43,850 nt of DNA from Nitrosomonas sp. Its GTDB lineage: Bacteria; Pseudomonadota; Gammaproteobacteria; Burkholderiales; Nitrosomonadaceae. The translations under genes were made by a program, and so were the position numbers. Every line of letters begins with the position of its first letter. Positions within the stretch are counted from its first letter, which is position 1. The stretch lies in assembly GCF_022842015.1 (NCBI RefSeq), contig NZ_JALHQJ010000017.1:1-43850 (forward strand), in the 5' to 3' direction. This document shows positions 6,857 to 15,207 of this stretch, in pieces. Below the pieces are notes generated by a model. The model ran no database searches, had not been told where the DNA came from, and was given only the letters and a program-made list of their open reading frames with translations.

Positions 6857-7642
6857 TTGATAAATGGGGCCCCATATTTGGAAAATAATTTGTTACACGA
6901 TAGTTCACAACAAAACCTTCTTGATGTTACGCACATTAAATCAAGCTGTGCGACTTGCAGTTTGCGTGAATTATGTCTGCCTGTTGGCCTCAATGACCAA
7001 GAGATTCAGATTCTTGGCGATGTTGTTAGCCATAAACGTAAAGTTCGGCGCGGCGGTTATCTACATCAATCAGGCTTAAAATTCCAATCACTTTTTGCCA
7101 TTCGTAGTGGATTTCTAAAAACCTGCGTCCTTGAAGAAGATGGACGCCAACAAGTTACAGGTTTCCATATGACCGGAGAGCTGCTGGGGCTAGACGCTAT
7201 CAGCTCAGAAATTCATATTTGTGATGCGATAGCGCTTGAAGACAGCGAGGTTTGTGAAATTCCTTTCACCAAACTAGAAGAAATTAGCATTGTTATTCCG
7301 TCGCTTATGCGTCATTTCCATAAAATCATGAGCCGTGAAATAGTACGGGATCATAGCGTAATGTTGTTACTGGGCAGCATGAAAGCAGAAGAACGCTTAG
7401 CATCATTTTTACTTAATTTATCGCGTCGCTTTTCTATGCGCGGTTATTCCGAATCCGATTTTAATTTACGCATGACGCGCGAGGAAATTGGCAGTTATCT
7501 TGGGCTTAAGCTAGAAACAGTCAGTCGTGCATTTTCCAAGCTGCAAGATGAAAATATCATCACCGTAGATAATAAGCACATTCAGATAAATGATATTAAT
7601 CGATTAAAAATGAAAATGGGTAATTCATCCTGCATCACTTAA
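6857..7642 (+). CDS. fnr: Fnr-family oxygen-sensing transcription regulator
   Basis: The product is a CRP/Fnr-family regulator of 261 residues. Cysteines 31, 34 and 40 have the C-x2-C-x5-C spacing of Fnr, and Cys133 in VCEIPF matches the fourth cluster ligand (Cys122 in E. coli), so an oxygen-labile 4Fe-4S sensor is expected. The cyclic-nucleotide-like beta-roll (about 50-150) is followed by a dimer helix and a winged helix-turn-helix. Its recognition helix carries Glu220, Ser223 and Arg224, the Fnr residues that read TTGAT. No ATG or GTG precedes the cysteines in frame. TTG 6857 follows an in-frame stop at 6836 and is the longest option, with later TTGs at 6878 and 6890. A perfect Fnr box lies directly upstream. 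Confidence 0.9.
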   Translation: MINGAPYLENNLLHDSSQQNLLDVTHIKSSCATCSLRELCLPVGLNDQEIQILGDVVSHKRKVRRGGYLHQSGLKFQSLFAIRSGFLKTCVLEEDGRQQVTGFHMTGELLGLDAISSEIHICDAIALEDSEVCEIPFTKLEEISIVIPSLMRHFHKIMSREIVRDHSVMLLLGSMKAEERLASFLLNLSRRFSMRGYSESDFNLRMTREEIGSYLGLKLETVSRAFSKLQDENIITVDNKHIQINDINRLKMKMGNSSCIT

Positions 7643-7898
7643 TAACCCACATTTCGTGTGGATTGGAATAATAGTCTGCACAATCCATCATTGATTGTAG
7701 CAAAAGTTTCTTTGCTGCTAAATAAATAGATTTTCAACATTTTTCCGCGATTAACCAGCTTGAGTAAGCACAAGAAAATGTTATAATAAAAAGATAATTT
7801 GGTAATTTTCATGATGCGCACGCCAAATTAAATTCACACATCCACCTAAAATAATTGGATATCAAGGTGAATGGAGGCTCAATCCTTAAGGAGAACTT
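7643..7898. other. Leader region of rpsB with small hairpins
   Basis: Past the fnr stop there are two small stems: CCACA/TGTGG (7647-7661) and AGCAAA/TTTGCT (7699-7716). Neither has a convincing U tract. The rpsB promoter follows at 7760-7787. The roughly 105-base rpsB leader contains AAGG (7864-7867) able to pair with CCTT (7884-7887), extended by TGA/TCA across a bulge. Leaders of rpsB operons are known targets of S2 autoregulation, but I cannot show that this element is one. Confidence 0.4.
7760..7787 (+). promoter_or_regulatory. Sigma-70 promoter of the rpsB-tsf operon
   Basis: TTGAGT (7760-7765) and a perfect TATAAT (7782-7787) are separated by 16 bases. Transcription would begin near 7794, giving a leader of about 105 bases before rpsB. 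This is one of the best promoter matches in the window and fits a highly expressed ribosomal gene. Confidence 0.75.
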
Positions 7899-8624
7899 AT
7901 GTCAGTAACTATGCGGCAAATGCTGGAAGCAGGTGTACATTTTGGACACCAAACACGCTTCTGGAACCCCAAAATGGCACCCTACATTTTCGGCCATCGT
8001 AACAAAATCCACATTATAAATCTTGAAAAAACCTTGGTGATGTATGAAGAAGCCATGAAGTATGTGCGCCAATTATCAGCAAACAAGGGAGTCATTTTAT
8101 TTGTTGGTACTAAAAAACAGGCGCGAGATATTGTGCGCGAAGAGGCGATACGTTGCGGATCTCCCTACGTAGACCAGCGATGGTTAGGGGGCATGCTGAC
8201 TAATTTCAAAACCATTAAACAGTCTATCAAGCGTCTACATGAGATGGAAACAATGGTACAAGATGGAACGTTAGATAAACTGGTAAAAAAAGAGGCGCTT
8301 GATCTTCAAAGAGAACTAGATAAGCTAAACAGTAGCTTGGGTGGCATCAAAGACATGAAAGGCTTACCGGATGCTATGTTTATTATCGATGTTGGATATC
8401 AAAAAGGTGCCATCACAGAAGCAAGAAAGCTTGGCATCCCTGTAATCGGTGTAGTCGATACCAATCACAATCCGGAGGATCTGCACTACATTATTCCTGG
8501 AAATGACGATTCCAGTCGTGCAATACGCTTATATGCCCGCGGTGCAGCAGACGCCATTCTAGAAGGGCGCAATCAGGCTATTCAAGAAATCGTTGAAATG
8601 ACAGCTGAAACTGAGGCTGAATAA
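7899..8624 (+). CDS. rpsB: 30S ribosomal protein S2
   Basis: S2 is a structural protein of the small ribosomal subunit needed for S1 binding. The 241-residue product has the standard family length. It opens with [20 protein letters not shown] and contains the conserved [15 protein letters not shown] and [14 protein letters not shown] segments. AAGGAGAA is correctly spaced before ATG 7899. It begins the rpsB-tsf-pyrH-frr operon, with a strong promoter just upstream. Confidence 0.98.
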   Translation: MSVTMRQMLEAGVHFGHQTRFWNPKMAPYIFGHRNKIHIINLEKTLVMYEEAMKYVRQLSANKGVILFVGTKKQARDIVREEAIRCGSPYVDQRWLGGMLTNFKTIKQSIKRLHEMETMVQDGTLDKLVKKEALDLQRELDKLNSSLGGIKDMKGLPDAMFIIDVGYQKGAITEARKLGIPVIGVVDTNHNPEDLHYIIPGNDDSSRAIRLYARGAADAILEGRNQAIQEIVEMTAETEAE

Positions 8625-8670
8625 AGTCATATAATTTCTTTTATTAACTAATTTGGTATTTGGAGTAAAT

Positions 8671-9555
8671 ATGGCGGAAATTACCGCAAGCATGGTAAAA
8701 GAATTGCGTGAAATGACCGGGCTAGGCATGATGGAATGCAAAAAAGCATTGACAGAGACTAGCGGCGATCTGAAGGCAGCGGAAGATCTGTTAAGAATTA
8801 AAAGTGGCGCCAAAGCAAGCAAAGCCGCCGGTCGAATTGCAGCAGAAGGTGTAATTGGTGCATATATCTCAGCAGACAGAAAATGTGGTGCCCTGGTTGA
8901 AGTAAATTGCGAAACAGACTTTGTCGCCAGAAATGAAGATATTATTAATTTTGCCAAAAACCTCGCTGAACTAAGTGCAACAAAAAATATAATCGACACC
9001 GTTGCTTTAAGTGATACAAATTTGCCTAGCGGTGAAACTATTGAAGCAATTCGCAAGGCATTAATTATGAAATTGGGCGAGAATATCAGTATTCGCCGTT
9101 GTGGTCGCCACGAAACACAAGGACAGTTGGCTTATTATCTTCATGGAACCAAGATTGGCGTAATGGTAGATTTTACCGGAGGAGGTGAAGCTTTAGGCAA
9201 GGATCTGGCCATGCACATTGCGGCAAGTAAGCCCATTTGTGTATCTAAAGCGCAAGTATCTGCTGATGTCTTAGCGCATGAGCGCGAGATTTTTACTGCT
9301 CAGGCTGCTGAGAGTGGCAAACCAGCAAATATTATCGAAAAAATGGTTGATGGGCGTATCACAAAATATCTTGCTGAGATAACGTTATTAGGTCAGCCTT
9401 TTGTAAAAGATCCAGAACAAACGGTAGAAAAATTATTGGCCAGCAAATCCGCAACAGTTAATGATTTCACTATGTTCGTGGTAGGCGAAGGCATTGAAAA
9501 GAAAACTGAGAATTTTGCAGATGAGGTTAAGGCTCAGATGGAACAAGCCAAGTAA
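8671..9555 (+). CDS. tsf: Translation elongation factor Ts
   Basis: EF-Ts is the guanine-nucleotide exchange factor that recycles EF-Tu. The 294-residue protein has the N-terminal UBA-like domain ([19 protein letters not shown]) and the conserved [13 protein letters not shown] motif, followed by the two core subdomains. ATG 8671 was chosen because TGGAG lies just upstream and [13 protein letters not shown] is the family N terminus. A frame opening at 8653 would add six unsupported residues. It follows rpsB by 46 bases and is presumably co-transcribed with it. Confidence 0.97.
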   Translation: MAEITASMVKELREMTGLGMMECKKALTETSGDLKAAEDLLRIKSGAKASKAAGRIAAEGVIGAYISADRKCGALVEVNCETDFVARNEDIINFAKNLAELSATKNIIDTVALSDTNLPSGETIEAIRKALIMKLGENISIRRCGRHETQGQLAYYLHGTKIGVMVDFTGGGEALGKDLAMHIAASKPICVSKAQVSADVLAHEREIFTAQAAESGKPANIIEKMVDGRITKYLAEITLLGQPFVKDPEQTVEKLLASKSATVNDFTMFVVGEGIEKKTENFADEVKAQMEQAK

Positions 9556-9580
9556 ACTGAGTTCTATCAATACATTATCA

Positions 9581-10297
9581 ATGACTGCTGCAATCTATAA
9601 ACGTATTTTATTGAAATTATCCGGCGAAGCCCTGATGGGCGACGATAAGTATGGTATTAATCATACTGTCATGGGAAGAATTGTTTCAGAAATTCATGAA
9701 GTTAGTAAACTAGGGATTGAAATTGCCATTGTCGTTGGCGGAGGAAACATTTTTCGCGGAATGAAGTCAGCCAATGATGGATTGGAACGCGTTACTGCGG
9801 ATTATATGGGCATGTTAGCTACTGTAATGAATGCCTTAGCACTGCAAGATGCTATGAAAATGGCTGGGCTGGTGCCGCGAATACAATCCGCTTTACGCAT
9901 TGAGCAAGTTGTAGAACCTTATATCCGTGGGCGTGCTATGCGTTATCTGAAAGATGGCAAAATAGTCATATTTGCGGCAGGTACCGGTAATCCGTTTTTT
10001 ACCACTGATACCGCAGCTGCTTTGCGCGGCATGGAAATGAATGTAGATATCATGCTGAAAGCTACTAAAGTAGATGGAATCTATACTAGCGATCCTAAAA
10101 TTGATCCTGAAGCAACACGTTTCCACAAATTAACATTTGACGAAGCTATTGCCAAGAATTTACAGGTAATGGATGCGACGGCATTAACACTATGCCGTGA
10201 CCAGAAATTACCGCTTAGCGTATTTAGTATTTTCAAGGCTGGTGCACTTAAACGTATAATAACAGGCGAGGACGAAGGAACTTTGGTAACAGTCTGA
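9581..10297 (+). CDS. pyrH: Uridylate kinase
   Basis: PyrH phosphorylates UMP to UDP in pyrimidine biosynthesis. It belongs to the bacterial hexameric amino-acid-kinase-fold family. The 238-residue product shows [14 protein letters not shown] at its start, the [10 protein letters not shown] glycine loop, and the acceptor-site [19 protein letters not shown] 9581 gives the family length. A longer frame starting at 9494 would overlap tsf and add 29 basic residues with no homology I recognise. It lies 25 bases after tsf in the operon. Confidence 0.97.
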   Translation: MTAAIYKRILLKLSGEALMGDDKYGINHTVMGRIVSEIHEVSKLGIEIAIVVGGGNIFRGMKSANDGLERVTADYMGMLATVMNALALQDAMKMAGLVPRIQSALRIEQVVEPYIRGRAMRYLKDGKIVIFAAGTGNPFFTTDTAAALRGMEMNVDIMLKATKVDGIYTSDPKIDPEATRFHKLTFDEAIAKNLQVMDATALTLCRDQKLPLSVFSIFKAGALKRIITGEDEGTLVTV

Positions 10298-10346
10298 ATG
10301 AACAATAATTGAAACCTTGAAAATCGAAGTATGAGGGAACGATATT

Positions 10347-10904
10347 ATGATTGCCGATGTAAAAAAATCTGCTGAACAAAAAATGCAAAAAAGTCTTGAA
10401 GCATTAAAAGCAGATTTAAGTAAAGTCAGAAGCGGACGGGCTCATACGGGGTTTTTAGATCATGTAACCGTTGATTATTACGGAACACAAACACCCATCA
10501 ATCAGGTAGCTAATATCAATCTAATTGATGCACGCACGATCGGCGTAATTCCCTGGGAGAAGAAAATGGGTAATGCGATTGAAAAAGCCATTCGTGAATC
10601 TGATTTAGGTTTAAATCCTATGCCCGTAGGTGAGACTATTCGCGTACCCATGCCTTCTCTCACTGAAGAACGTCGCCGCGATCTGATTAAAGTAGTTAAG
10701 CAAGAAGCAGAGCATGTTCGTGTCGCAATGCGTAATATTCGCCGAGATGCCAATGCTCACTTGAAAGATTTATTAAAATCCAAAGAAATTTCTGAAGATG
10801 ATGAGCGTCGTGGTCAAGATGACATTCAAAAATTAACTGATCGCTATATCGCGGAGATAGATAAAATTTTGCAAACCAAGGAAACCGAACTAATGGCTGT
10901 TTGA
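10347..10904 (+). CDS. frr: Ribosome recycling factor
   Basis: RRF, together with EF-G, splits post-termination ribosomes. The 185-residue length is standard for the family. Landmarks are [27 protein letters not shown] and [15 protein letters not shown], and the C-terminal three-helix bundle ends in [13 protein letters not shown] lies upstream of ATG 10347 (slightly long spacing). It sits between pyrH and uppS, which begins two bases after the frr stop codon. Confidence 0.97.
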   Translation: MIADVKKSAEQKMQKSLEALKADLSKVRSGRAHTGFLDHVTVDYYGTQTPINQVANINLIDARTIGVIPWEKKMGNAIEKAIRESDLGLNPMPVGETIRVPMPSLTEERRRDLIKVVKQEAEHVRVAMRNIRRDANAHLKDLLKSKEISEDDERRGQDDIQKLTDRYIAEIDKILQTKETELMAV

Positions 10905-10905
10905 T

Positions 10906-11661
10906 ATGCCGCAAGGTCTAAGCTCAACTAGAGAAATACCTGAAACTGGCTTAATACCAAAACATATTGCTATTATTATGGATGGTAATGGCCGTTGGGC
11001 TCAAACTCGCTATATGCCTCGGATCGCTGGACATAAACAAGGTGTTGAAACAGTTCGTGGTATTATCAAGGCATGTATAGAGCGTAATATTCCATACCTG
11101 ACTTTATTTGCTTTTAGCAGTGAAAATTGGCGGCGCCCAACAGATGAAGTAACATCTTTAATGCAACTTTTCCTTGGCGCATTGGAACAAGAAATCTCTC
11201 GGCTGCATGAAAACGGTATTTGCTTCAAAGTTATCGGTGATTTATCAAAATTTGAACCCAAGATAATAGAATGCATCCGCATTGGCGAACAGCTAACCGC
11301 AGAAAATAAACGTCTTACCTTCACTATAGCTGCCAACTACGGCGGGCGCTGGGATATCATGCAAGCCGTGCGTAAAATGATGGCACAATCAACCGAGCTA
11401 CCCTTTAATTTTGAAGAAGAAAATTTAGCGCAATATCTTGCGCTGAGCTATGCCCCTGAACCGGACTTGTTTATCCGAACTGGTGGTGAATATCGCATTA
11501 GTAATTTTTTATTATGGCAGCTCGCTTATACTGAATTGTATTTCACCGATACATTATGGCCTGATTTCGATGAGCATGAACTTGAACGAGCGATCCAATC
11601 TTATCAACAACGTGAACGTCGGTTTGGCTGCACCAGTGAACAGATTCAAGTAGCAGGATAA
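10906..11661 (+). CDS. uppS: Undecaprenyl diphosphate synthase (cis-prenyltransferase)
   Basis: UppS condenses isopentenyl diphosphate with farnesyl diphosphate to make the C55 carrier lipid for peptidoglycan and polysaccharides. The 251-residue protein contains MDGNGRWA (catalytic Asp26), the AGHKQG motif, FSSENWRRP, and the C-terminal LFIRTGGEYRISNFLLWQ and YFTDTLWPDF signatures. It begins two bases after frr ends, implying translational coupling, and cdsA follows by 13 bases. Confidence 0.97.
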   Translation: MPQGLSSTREIPETGLIPKHIAIIMDGNGRWAQTRYMPRIAGHKQGVETVRGIIKACIERNIPYLTLFAFSSENWRRPTDEVTSLMQLFLGALEQEISRLHENGICFKVIGDLSKFEPKIIECIRIGEQLTAENKRLTFTIAANYGGRWDIMQAVRKMMAQSTELPFNFEEENLAQYLALSYAPEPDLFIRTGGEYRISNFLLWQLAYTELYFTDTLWPDFDEHELERAIQSYQQRERRFGCTSEQIQVAG

Positions 11662-11674
11662 AAGACCACCTTTC

Positions 11675-12499
11675 ATGCTTAAGACCCGTGTCCTTACTGC
11701 AGTTATTATTCTTCCATTGTTTTTATCCGCGTTATTTTTGTTACAGGATATTTTTTGGGCTATCGTGCTACTTGCGCTTTCGATTATCGGATCTCGCGAA
11801 TGGTGTCGATTAGCTGGGTTTTCTGTAAAAAACACAATAATTTTTATGCTCCTGACCACCCTTGCAGGAGGGGAATTATTGTTCCAAATGAGCGAGTCTA
11901 TAAAAACTAATGCATATTCTGCTGATTTGATCTGGGTCTATGCCTTGTCAGTTGTTTTCTGGATTATTGGTGTACCACCGTACCTGAAGCAAGTTTACAC
12001 GATAAAAAGTCCATTAATCTTAATGCTAATCGGTTGGATAGTATTGTTACCCACCTGTCTCGCACTTTATCAACTACGTGCTATCAGTCCGCTACTTTTA
12101 TTGGGCCTTATGGCGGCAATCTGGATTTCCGATACAGCAGCTTATTTCACAGGAAAAACATTTGGCAAACACAAACTTGCTAACCAAATTAGTCCGAACA
12201 AAACTTGGGAAGGTGTCGCCGGAGCCTTAATTGCAGTATTAATTTACGGTCTGATCTGGGACTTCTGGTTTATTGAAGAATCTTTAGCGATACAATTAAT
12301 ACCACTGCTTTTATTGATGGCCATATTAGGCATTATCGGAGATTTATACGAATCACTTATGAAACGTCATGCTGGAATTAAGGATAGTGGAAGTATTTTG
12401 CCAGGCCATGGCGGTATTTTAGATCGAATTGACGCTTTAATTTCATCGTTGCCATTTGCTATTCTGGCCTTACTAATTTTTTATTCTCCCGCATCATGA
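11675..12499 (+). CDS. cdsA: Phosphatidate cytidylyltransferase
   Basis: CdsA makes CDP-diacylglycerol from CTP and phosphatidic acid in the inner membrane, the committed precursor of phospholipids. The 274-residue polytopic protein has about seven or eight hydrophobic helices. The family signature is near the C terminus: [18 protein letters not shown] followed by [21 protein letters not shown] and ISPNKTWEG are also typical. The stop overlaps the dxr start by four bases (ATGA), so the two are translationally coupled. Confidence 0.96.
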   Translation: MLKTRVLTAVIILPLFLSALFLLQDIFWAIVLLALSIIGSREWCRLAGFSVKNTIIFMLLTTLAGGELLFQMSESIKTNAYSADLIWVYALSVVFWIIGVPPYLKQVYTIKSPLILMLIGWIVLLPTCLALYQLRAISPLLLLGLMAAIWISDTAAYFTGKTFGKHKLANQISPNKTWEGVAGALIAVLIYGLIWDFWFIEESLAIQLIPLLLLMAILGIIGDLYESLMKRHAGIKDSGSILPGHGGILDRIDALISSLPFAILALLIFYSPAS

Positions 12500-13683
12500 A
12501 AACAATCCGACAAATTACTATACTTGGCTCCACCGGCAGTGTCGGGGAGAGCACTTTGGATGTAATCGCACGACATCCTGATCGATTTCGGGCTTTTGCA
12601 TTAACTGCCAACAATAATGTTGAAAAAATGTTGGCGCAGTGCCAAAGTTTTCAACCAAGATTTGCAGTCATGCTGAATCAGAAAAGCTCTGAGCAACTAG
12701 CTAGCGCAATTAAGACAGCGAACATCAAGACTGAAGTTTTATCGGGAATAGAATCTTTAGAAAAGGTAGCTTCTCTTCCAGAGGTTGATACCGTAATGGC
12801 AGCCATCGTTGGAGCTGCCGGTATTCGCCCAACATTTGCGGCAGCACAGGCAGGAAAACTAGTATTGTTAGCCAATAAAGAAACGCTGGTAATGGCCGGC
12901 CATATTTTTACGGATTTGGTAAAAAAACACCATGCAACACTGTTACCAATTGATAGCGAACATAACGCAATCTATCAATCACTGCCACATCACTTCAATG
13001 GAAATTTAGCAGCAGCAGGCGTCAGCCACATACTGCTCACAGCTTCGGGCGGTCCGTTTCGATGCGCATCGTTAGATTCCCTGGAGAACGTGACTCCGGA
13101 ACAAGCATGCGCTCACCCTAATTGGGATATGGGGCAGAAAATTTCCGTAGATTCCGCTACCATGATGAATAAAGGGCTAGAAGTCATCGAAGCACATTGG
13201 TTGTTTGAAGCGCCTCCAGATAAAATTCAAGTAGTCATTCATCCACAAAGTGTGATCCACTCTATGGTTGCGTATGTAGATGGCTCGGTTATCGCGCAAC
13301 TTGGCAATCCAGATATGCGAACCCCGATTGCACATGCGATGGGTTATCCTGAGCGAATAGAAAGTGGAGTATCGGCATTAGACATGTTTAAGATTGCTCA
13401 TCTTGATTTTGAACAACCTGATATTAAAAGATTTCCATGCCTGGACTTAGCTTATCAAGCGCTGCATGCCGGTGGCAATATGCCAGCAGTATTGAATGCC
13501 GCTAATGAAATAGCAGTAGAATCTTTTCTTCAAAGACGCATGGCATTTACAGCTATTCCCACCATGATTAAACATGTTATGCAAACAATACAACGAGAAG
13601 AAATGATGACACTGGATGATGTTTTAAGAACGGACAAACTGGCTCGCGCTAAATCACACGAATGGCTAGCAAATTTGCAATAG
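12496..13683 (+). CDS. dxr: 1-deoxy-D-xylulose 5-phosphate reductoisomerase
   Basis: Dxr (IspC) converts DXP to MEP with NADPH, the second step of the non-mevalonate isoprenoid pathway. The 395-residue length is usual. Seen are the NADPH-binding loop [14 protein letters not shown] (11-24), [10 protein letters not shown], the metal-site region [19 protein letters not shown] and [12 protein letters not shown]. It overlaps cdsA by ATGA. With uppS in the same cluster, isoprenoid supply and carrier-lipid synthesis are co-located. Confidence 0.97.
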   Translation: MKTIRQITILGSTGSVGESTLDVIARHPDRFRAFALTANNNVEKMLAQCQSFQPRFAVMLNQKSSEQLASAIKTANIKTEVLSGIESLEKVASLPEVDTVMAAIVGAAGIRPTFAAAQAGKLVLLANKETLVMAGHIFTDLVKKHHATLLPIDSEHNAIYQSLPHHFNGNLAAAGVSHILLTASGGPFRCASLDSLENVTPEQACAHPNWDMGQKISVDSATMMNKGLEVIEAHWLFEAPPDKIQVVIHPQSVIHSMVAYVDGSVIAQLGNPDMRTPIAHAMGYPERIESGVSALDMFKIAHLDFEQPDIKRFPCLDLAYQALHAGGNMPAVLNAANEIAVESFLQRRMAFTAIPTMIKHVMQTIQREEMMTLDDVLRTDKLARAKSHEWLANLQ

Positions 13684-13777
13684 GGTTGTCAAGTAAGAAA
13701 ATATGTGGGTAAGTGGCCCGATTCAATTTTTCTTAATTAATGGTAGTATCCCTGCAATCATTTTTAGAAGTAATAAG

Positions 13778-13834
13778 ATGAAAAATATCGTGAAGTTAAA
13801 ATTAACCTACACTTGCAATAATCGCAATCATTAG
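13778..13834 (+). CDS. Possible 18-codon leader ORF ahead of rseP
   Basis: ATG 13778 opens a frame encoding MKNIVKLKLTYTCNNRNH. Its stop codon ends two bases before the rseP ATG. A weak AGAAG precedes it. Because rseP itself lacks a Shine-Dalgarno, ribosomes finishing this short frame could restart on rseP. No homologue is recognisable and chance is possible. Confidence 0.25.
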   Translation: MKNIVKLKLTYTCNNRNH

Positions 13835-13836
13835 AT

Positions 13837-15204
13837 ATGTCAATAACTTACACAATTATTTTTTTTATTATTGCCTTAGGCACACTGATAACTTTTCACG
13901 AATTTGGCCATTATTTGGTAGCACGATGGAATGGCGTAAAAGTATTACGGTTTTGCATTGGGTTTGGTCAGCCCATCTTTCGTAGGCGATGGGGAAAAGA
14001 CCAGACTGAATGGGTAATTGCCGCGATTCCATTAGGTGGTTATGTCAAGATGCTCGATGAAAATGAAGGCAAGGTGGCATCTGAAGACTTACCTCGTGCT
14101 TTTAACCGCCAGCCTGTATCTCGTCGTTTTGCAATCGTCGCAGCCGGTCCCATTGCCAATTTCTTACTAGCCATTGTTCTATATTGGTTACTTTTTATTC
14201 TAGGTGTTCCTGGAATGAAGCCCATACTTGGTTCAGTCGAACCCGCCACACCTGCTGCCAAAGCAGAATTTGTATTAGGTGAAACCATTGTCAGCATAGA
14301 AAATGAATCCGTTGCAAGCTGGCAGGATGCGCGCTGGGCTTTATTGCGGTATGCCATCAATCGGTCAGCCGATGTAAAAGTGCAAACCATCAATAATAGG
14401 GGTGAAATGAACTTGCGGCAGCTGGATTTAAGCCAGGTCGACCCCGATAAGCTCAATGAGAATTTTCCAGGCATCATAGGATTTAGCAGTTACCAGCCGG
14501 TAATAAAACCCGTAATCGGACAAGTTATTTCTGATGGCGCTGGTTCTCACGCTGGTTTGTTGACCGGCGATGAAATTATTGCGGTCGATCATATTGAGAT
14601 ACATACCTGGATGGATTTTGTGCAAGAAATACGTACAAACCCCGAACGCTCGCTAGAACTGGATATTTTACGCAATGATCAAATGATCATGCTGACAGTT
14701 ACCCCTGAGGCAACCATAGAGCATGGTAAGCGAGTGGGCAAGATAGGAGTTGCGCCCGTCGTCAATCAGGCAGAATTTGAAGAGTTACTTGTTACTGTCA
14801 GTTATTCACCCGGCAAAGCATTACAGAAAGCTGCCGAGAAAACCTGGGAAACAACTGTACTGACATTACAAATGCTCTCTAAGATGATTACGGGTGATGT
14901 ATCCTGGAAAAATATCAGCGGACCGATCTCTATTGCTGATTATGCCGGACAATCGGCACAAATGGGATTAGTATCTTATCTCGCTTTTCTTGCACTGATC
15001 AGTGTTAGTATTGGCGTGTTAAATTTATTGCCAATTCCAATACTTGATGGCGGGCATCTCATGTATTATCTTATTGAAATAGTCAAAGGAAGTCCGGTTT
15101 CAGATAAAACAATAATAATCGGTCAAAAAATTGGTTTGATTATGCTGTTTACACTCATGACGTTTGCCATCTACAACGATATTAGTCGCCTTATTACTGG
15201 TTAA
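13837..15204 (+). CDS. rseP: Site-2 intramembrane zinc protease RseP
   Basis: RseP cleaves anti-sigma factors such as RseA, and remnant signal peptides, within the inner membrane. The 455-residue protein has the zinc motif HEFGH at 21-25 in the first transmembrane helix. Two periplasmic PDZ domains occupy roughly 115-310, and the third zinc ligand lies in PIPILDGGH (Asp404). Length and layout match E. coli RseP (450 aa). There is no Shine-Dalgarno before ATG 13837. A tiny upstream frame ends two bases earlier. bamA begins three bases downstream, the conserved order in proteobacteria. Confidence 0.96.
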   Translation: MSITYTIIFFIIALGTLITFHEFGHYLVARWNGVKVLRFCIGFGQPIFRRRWGKDQTEWVIAAIPLGGYVKMLDENEGKVASEDLPRAFNRQPVSRRFAIVAAGPIANFLLAIVLYWLLFILGVPGMKPILGSVEPATPAAKAEFVLGETIVSIENESVASWQDARWALLRYAINRSADVKVQTINNRGEMNLRQLDLSQVDPDKLNENFPGIIGFSSYQPVIKPVIGQVISDGAGSHAGLLTGDEIIAVDHIEIHTWMDFVQEIRTNPERSLELDILRNDQMIMLTVTPEATIEHGKRVGKIGVAPVVNQAEFEELLVTVSYSPGKALQKAAEKTWETTVLTLQMLSKMITGDVSWKNISGPISIADYAGQSAQMGLVSYLAFLALISVSIGVLNLLPIPILDGGHLMYYLIEIVKGSPVSDKTIIIGQKIGLIMLFTLMTFAIYNDISRLITG

Positions 15205-15207
15205 ATA

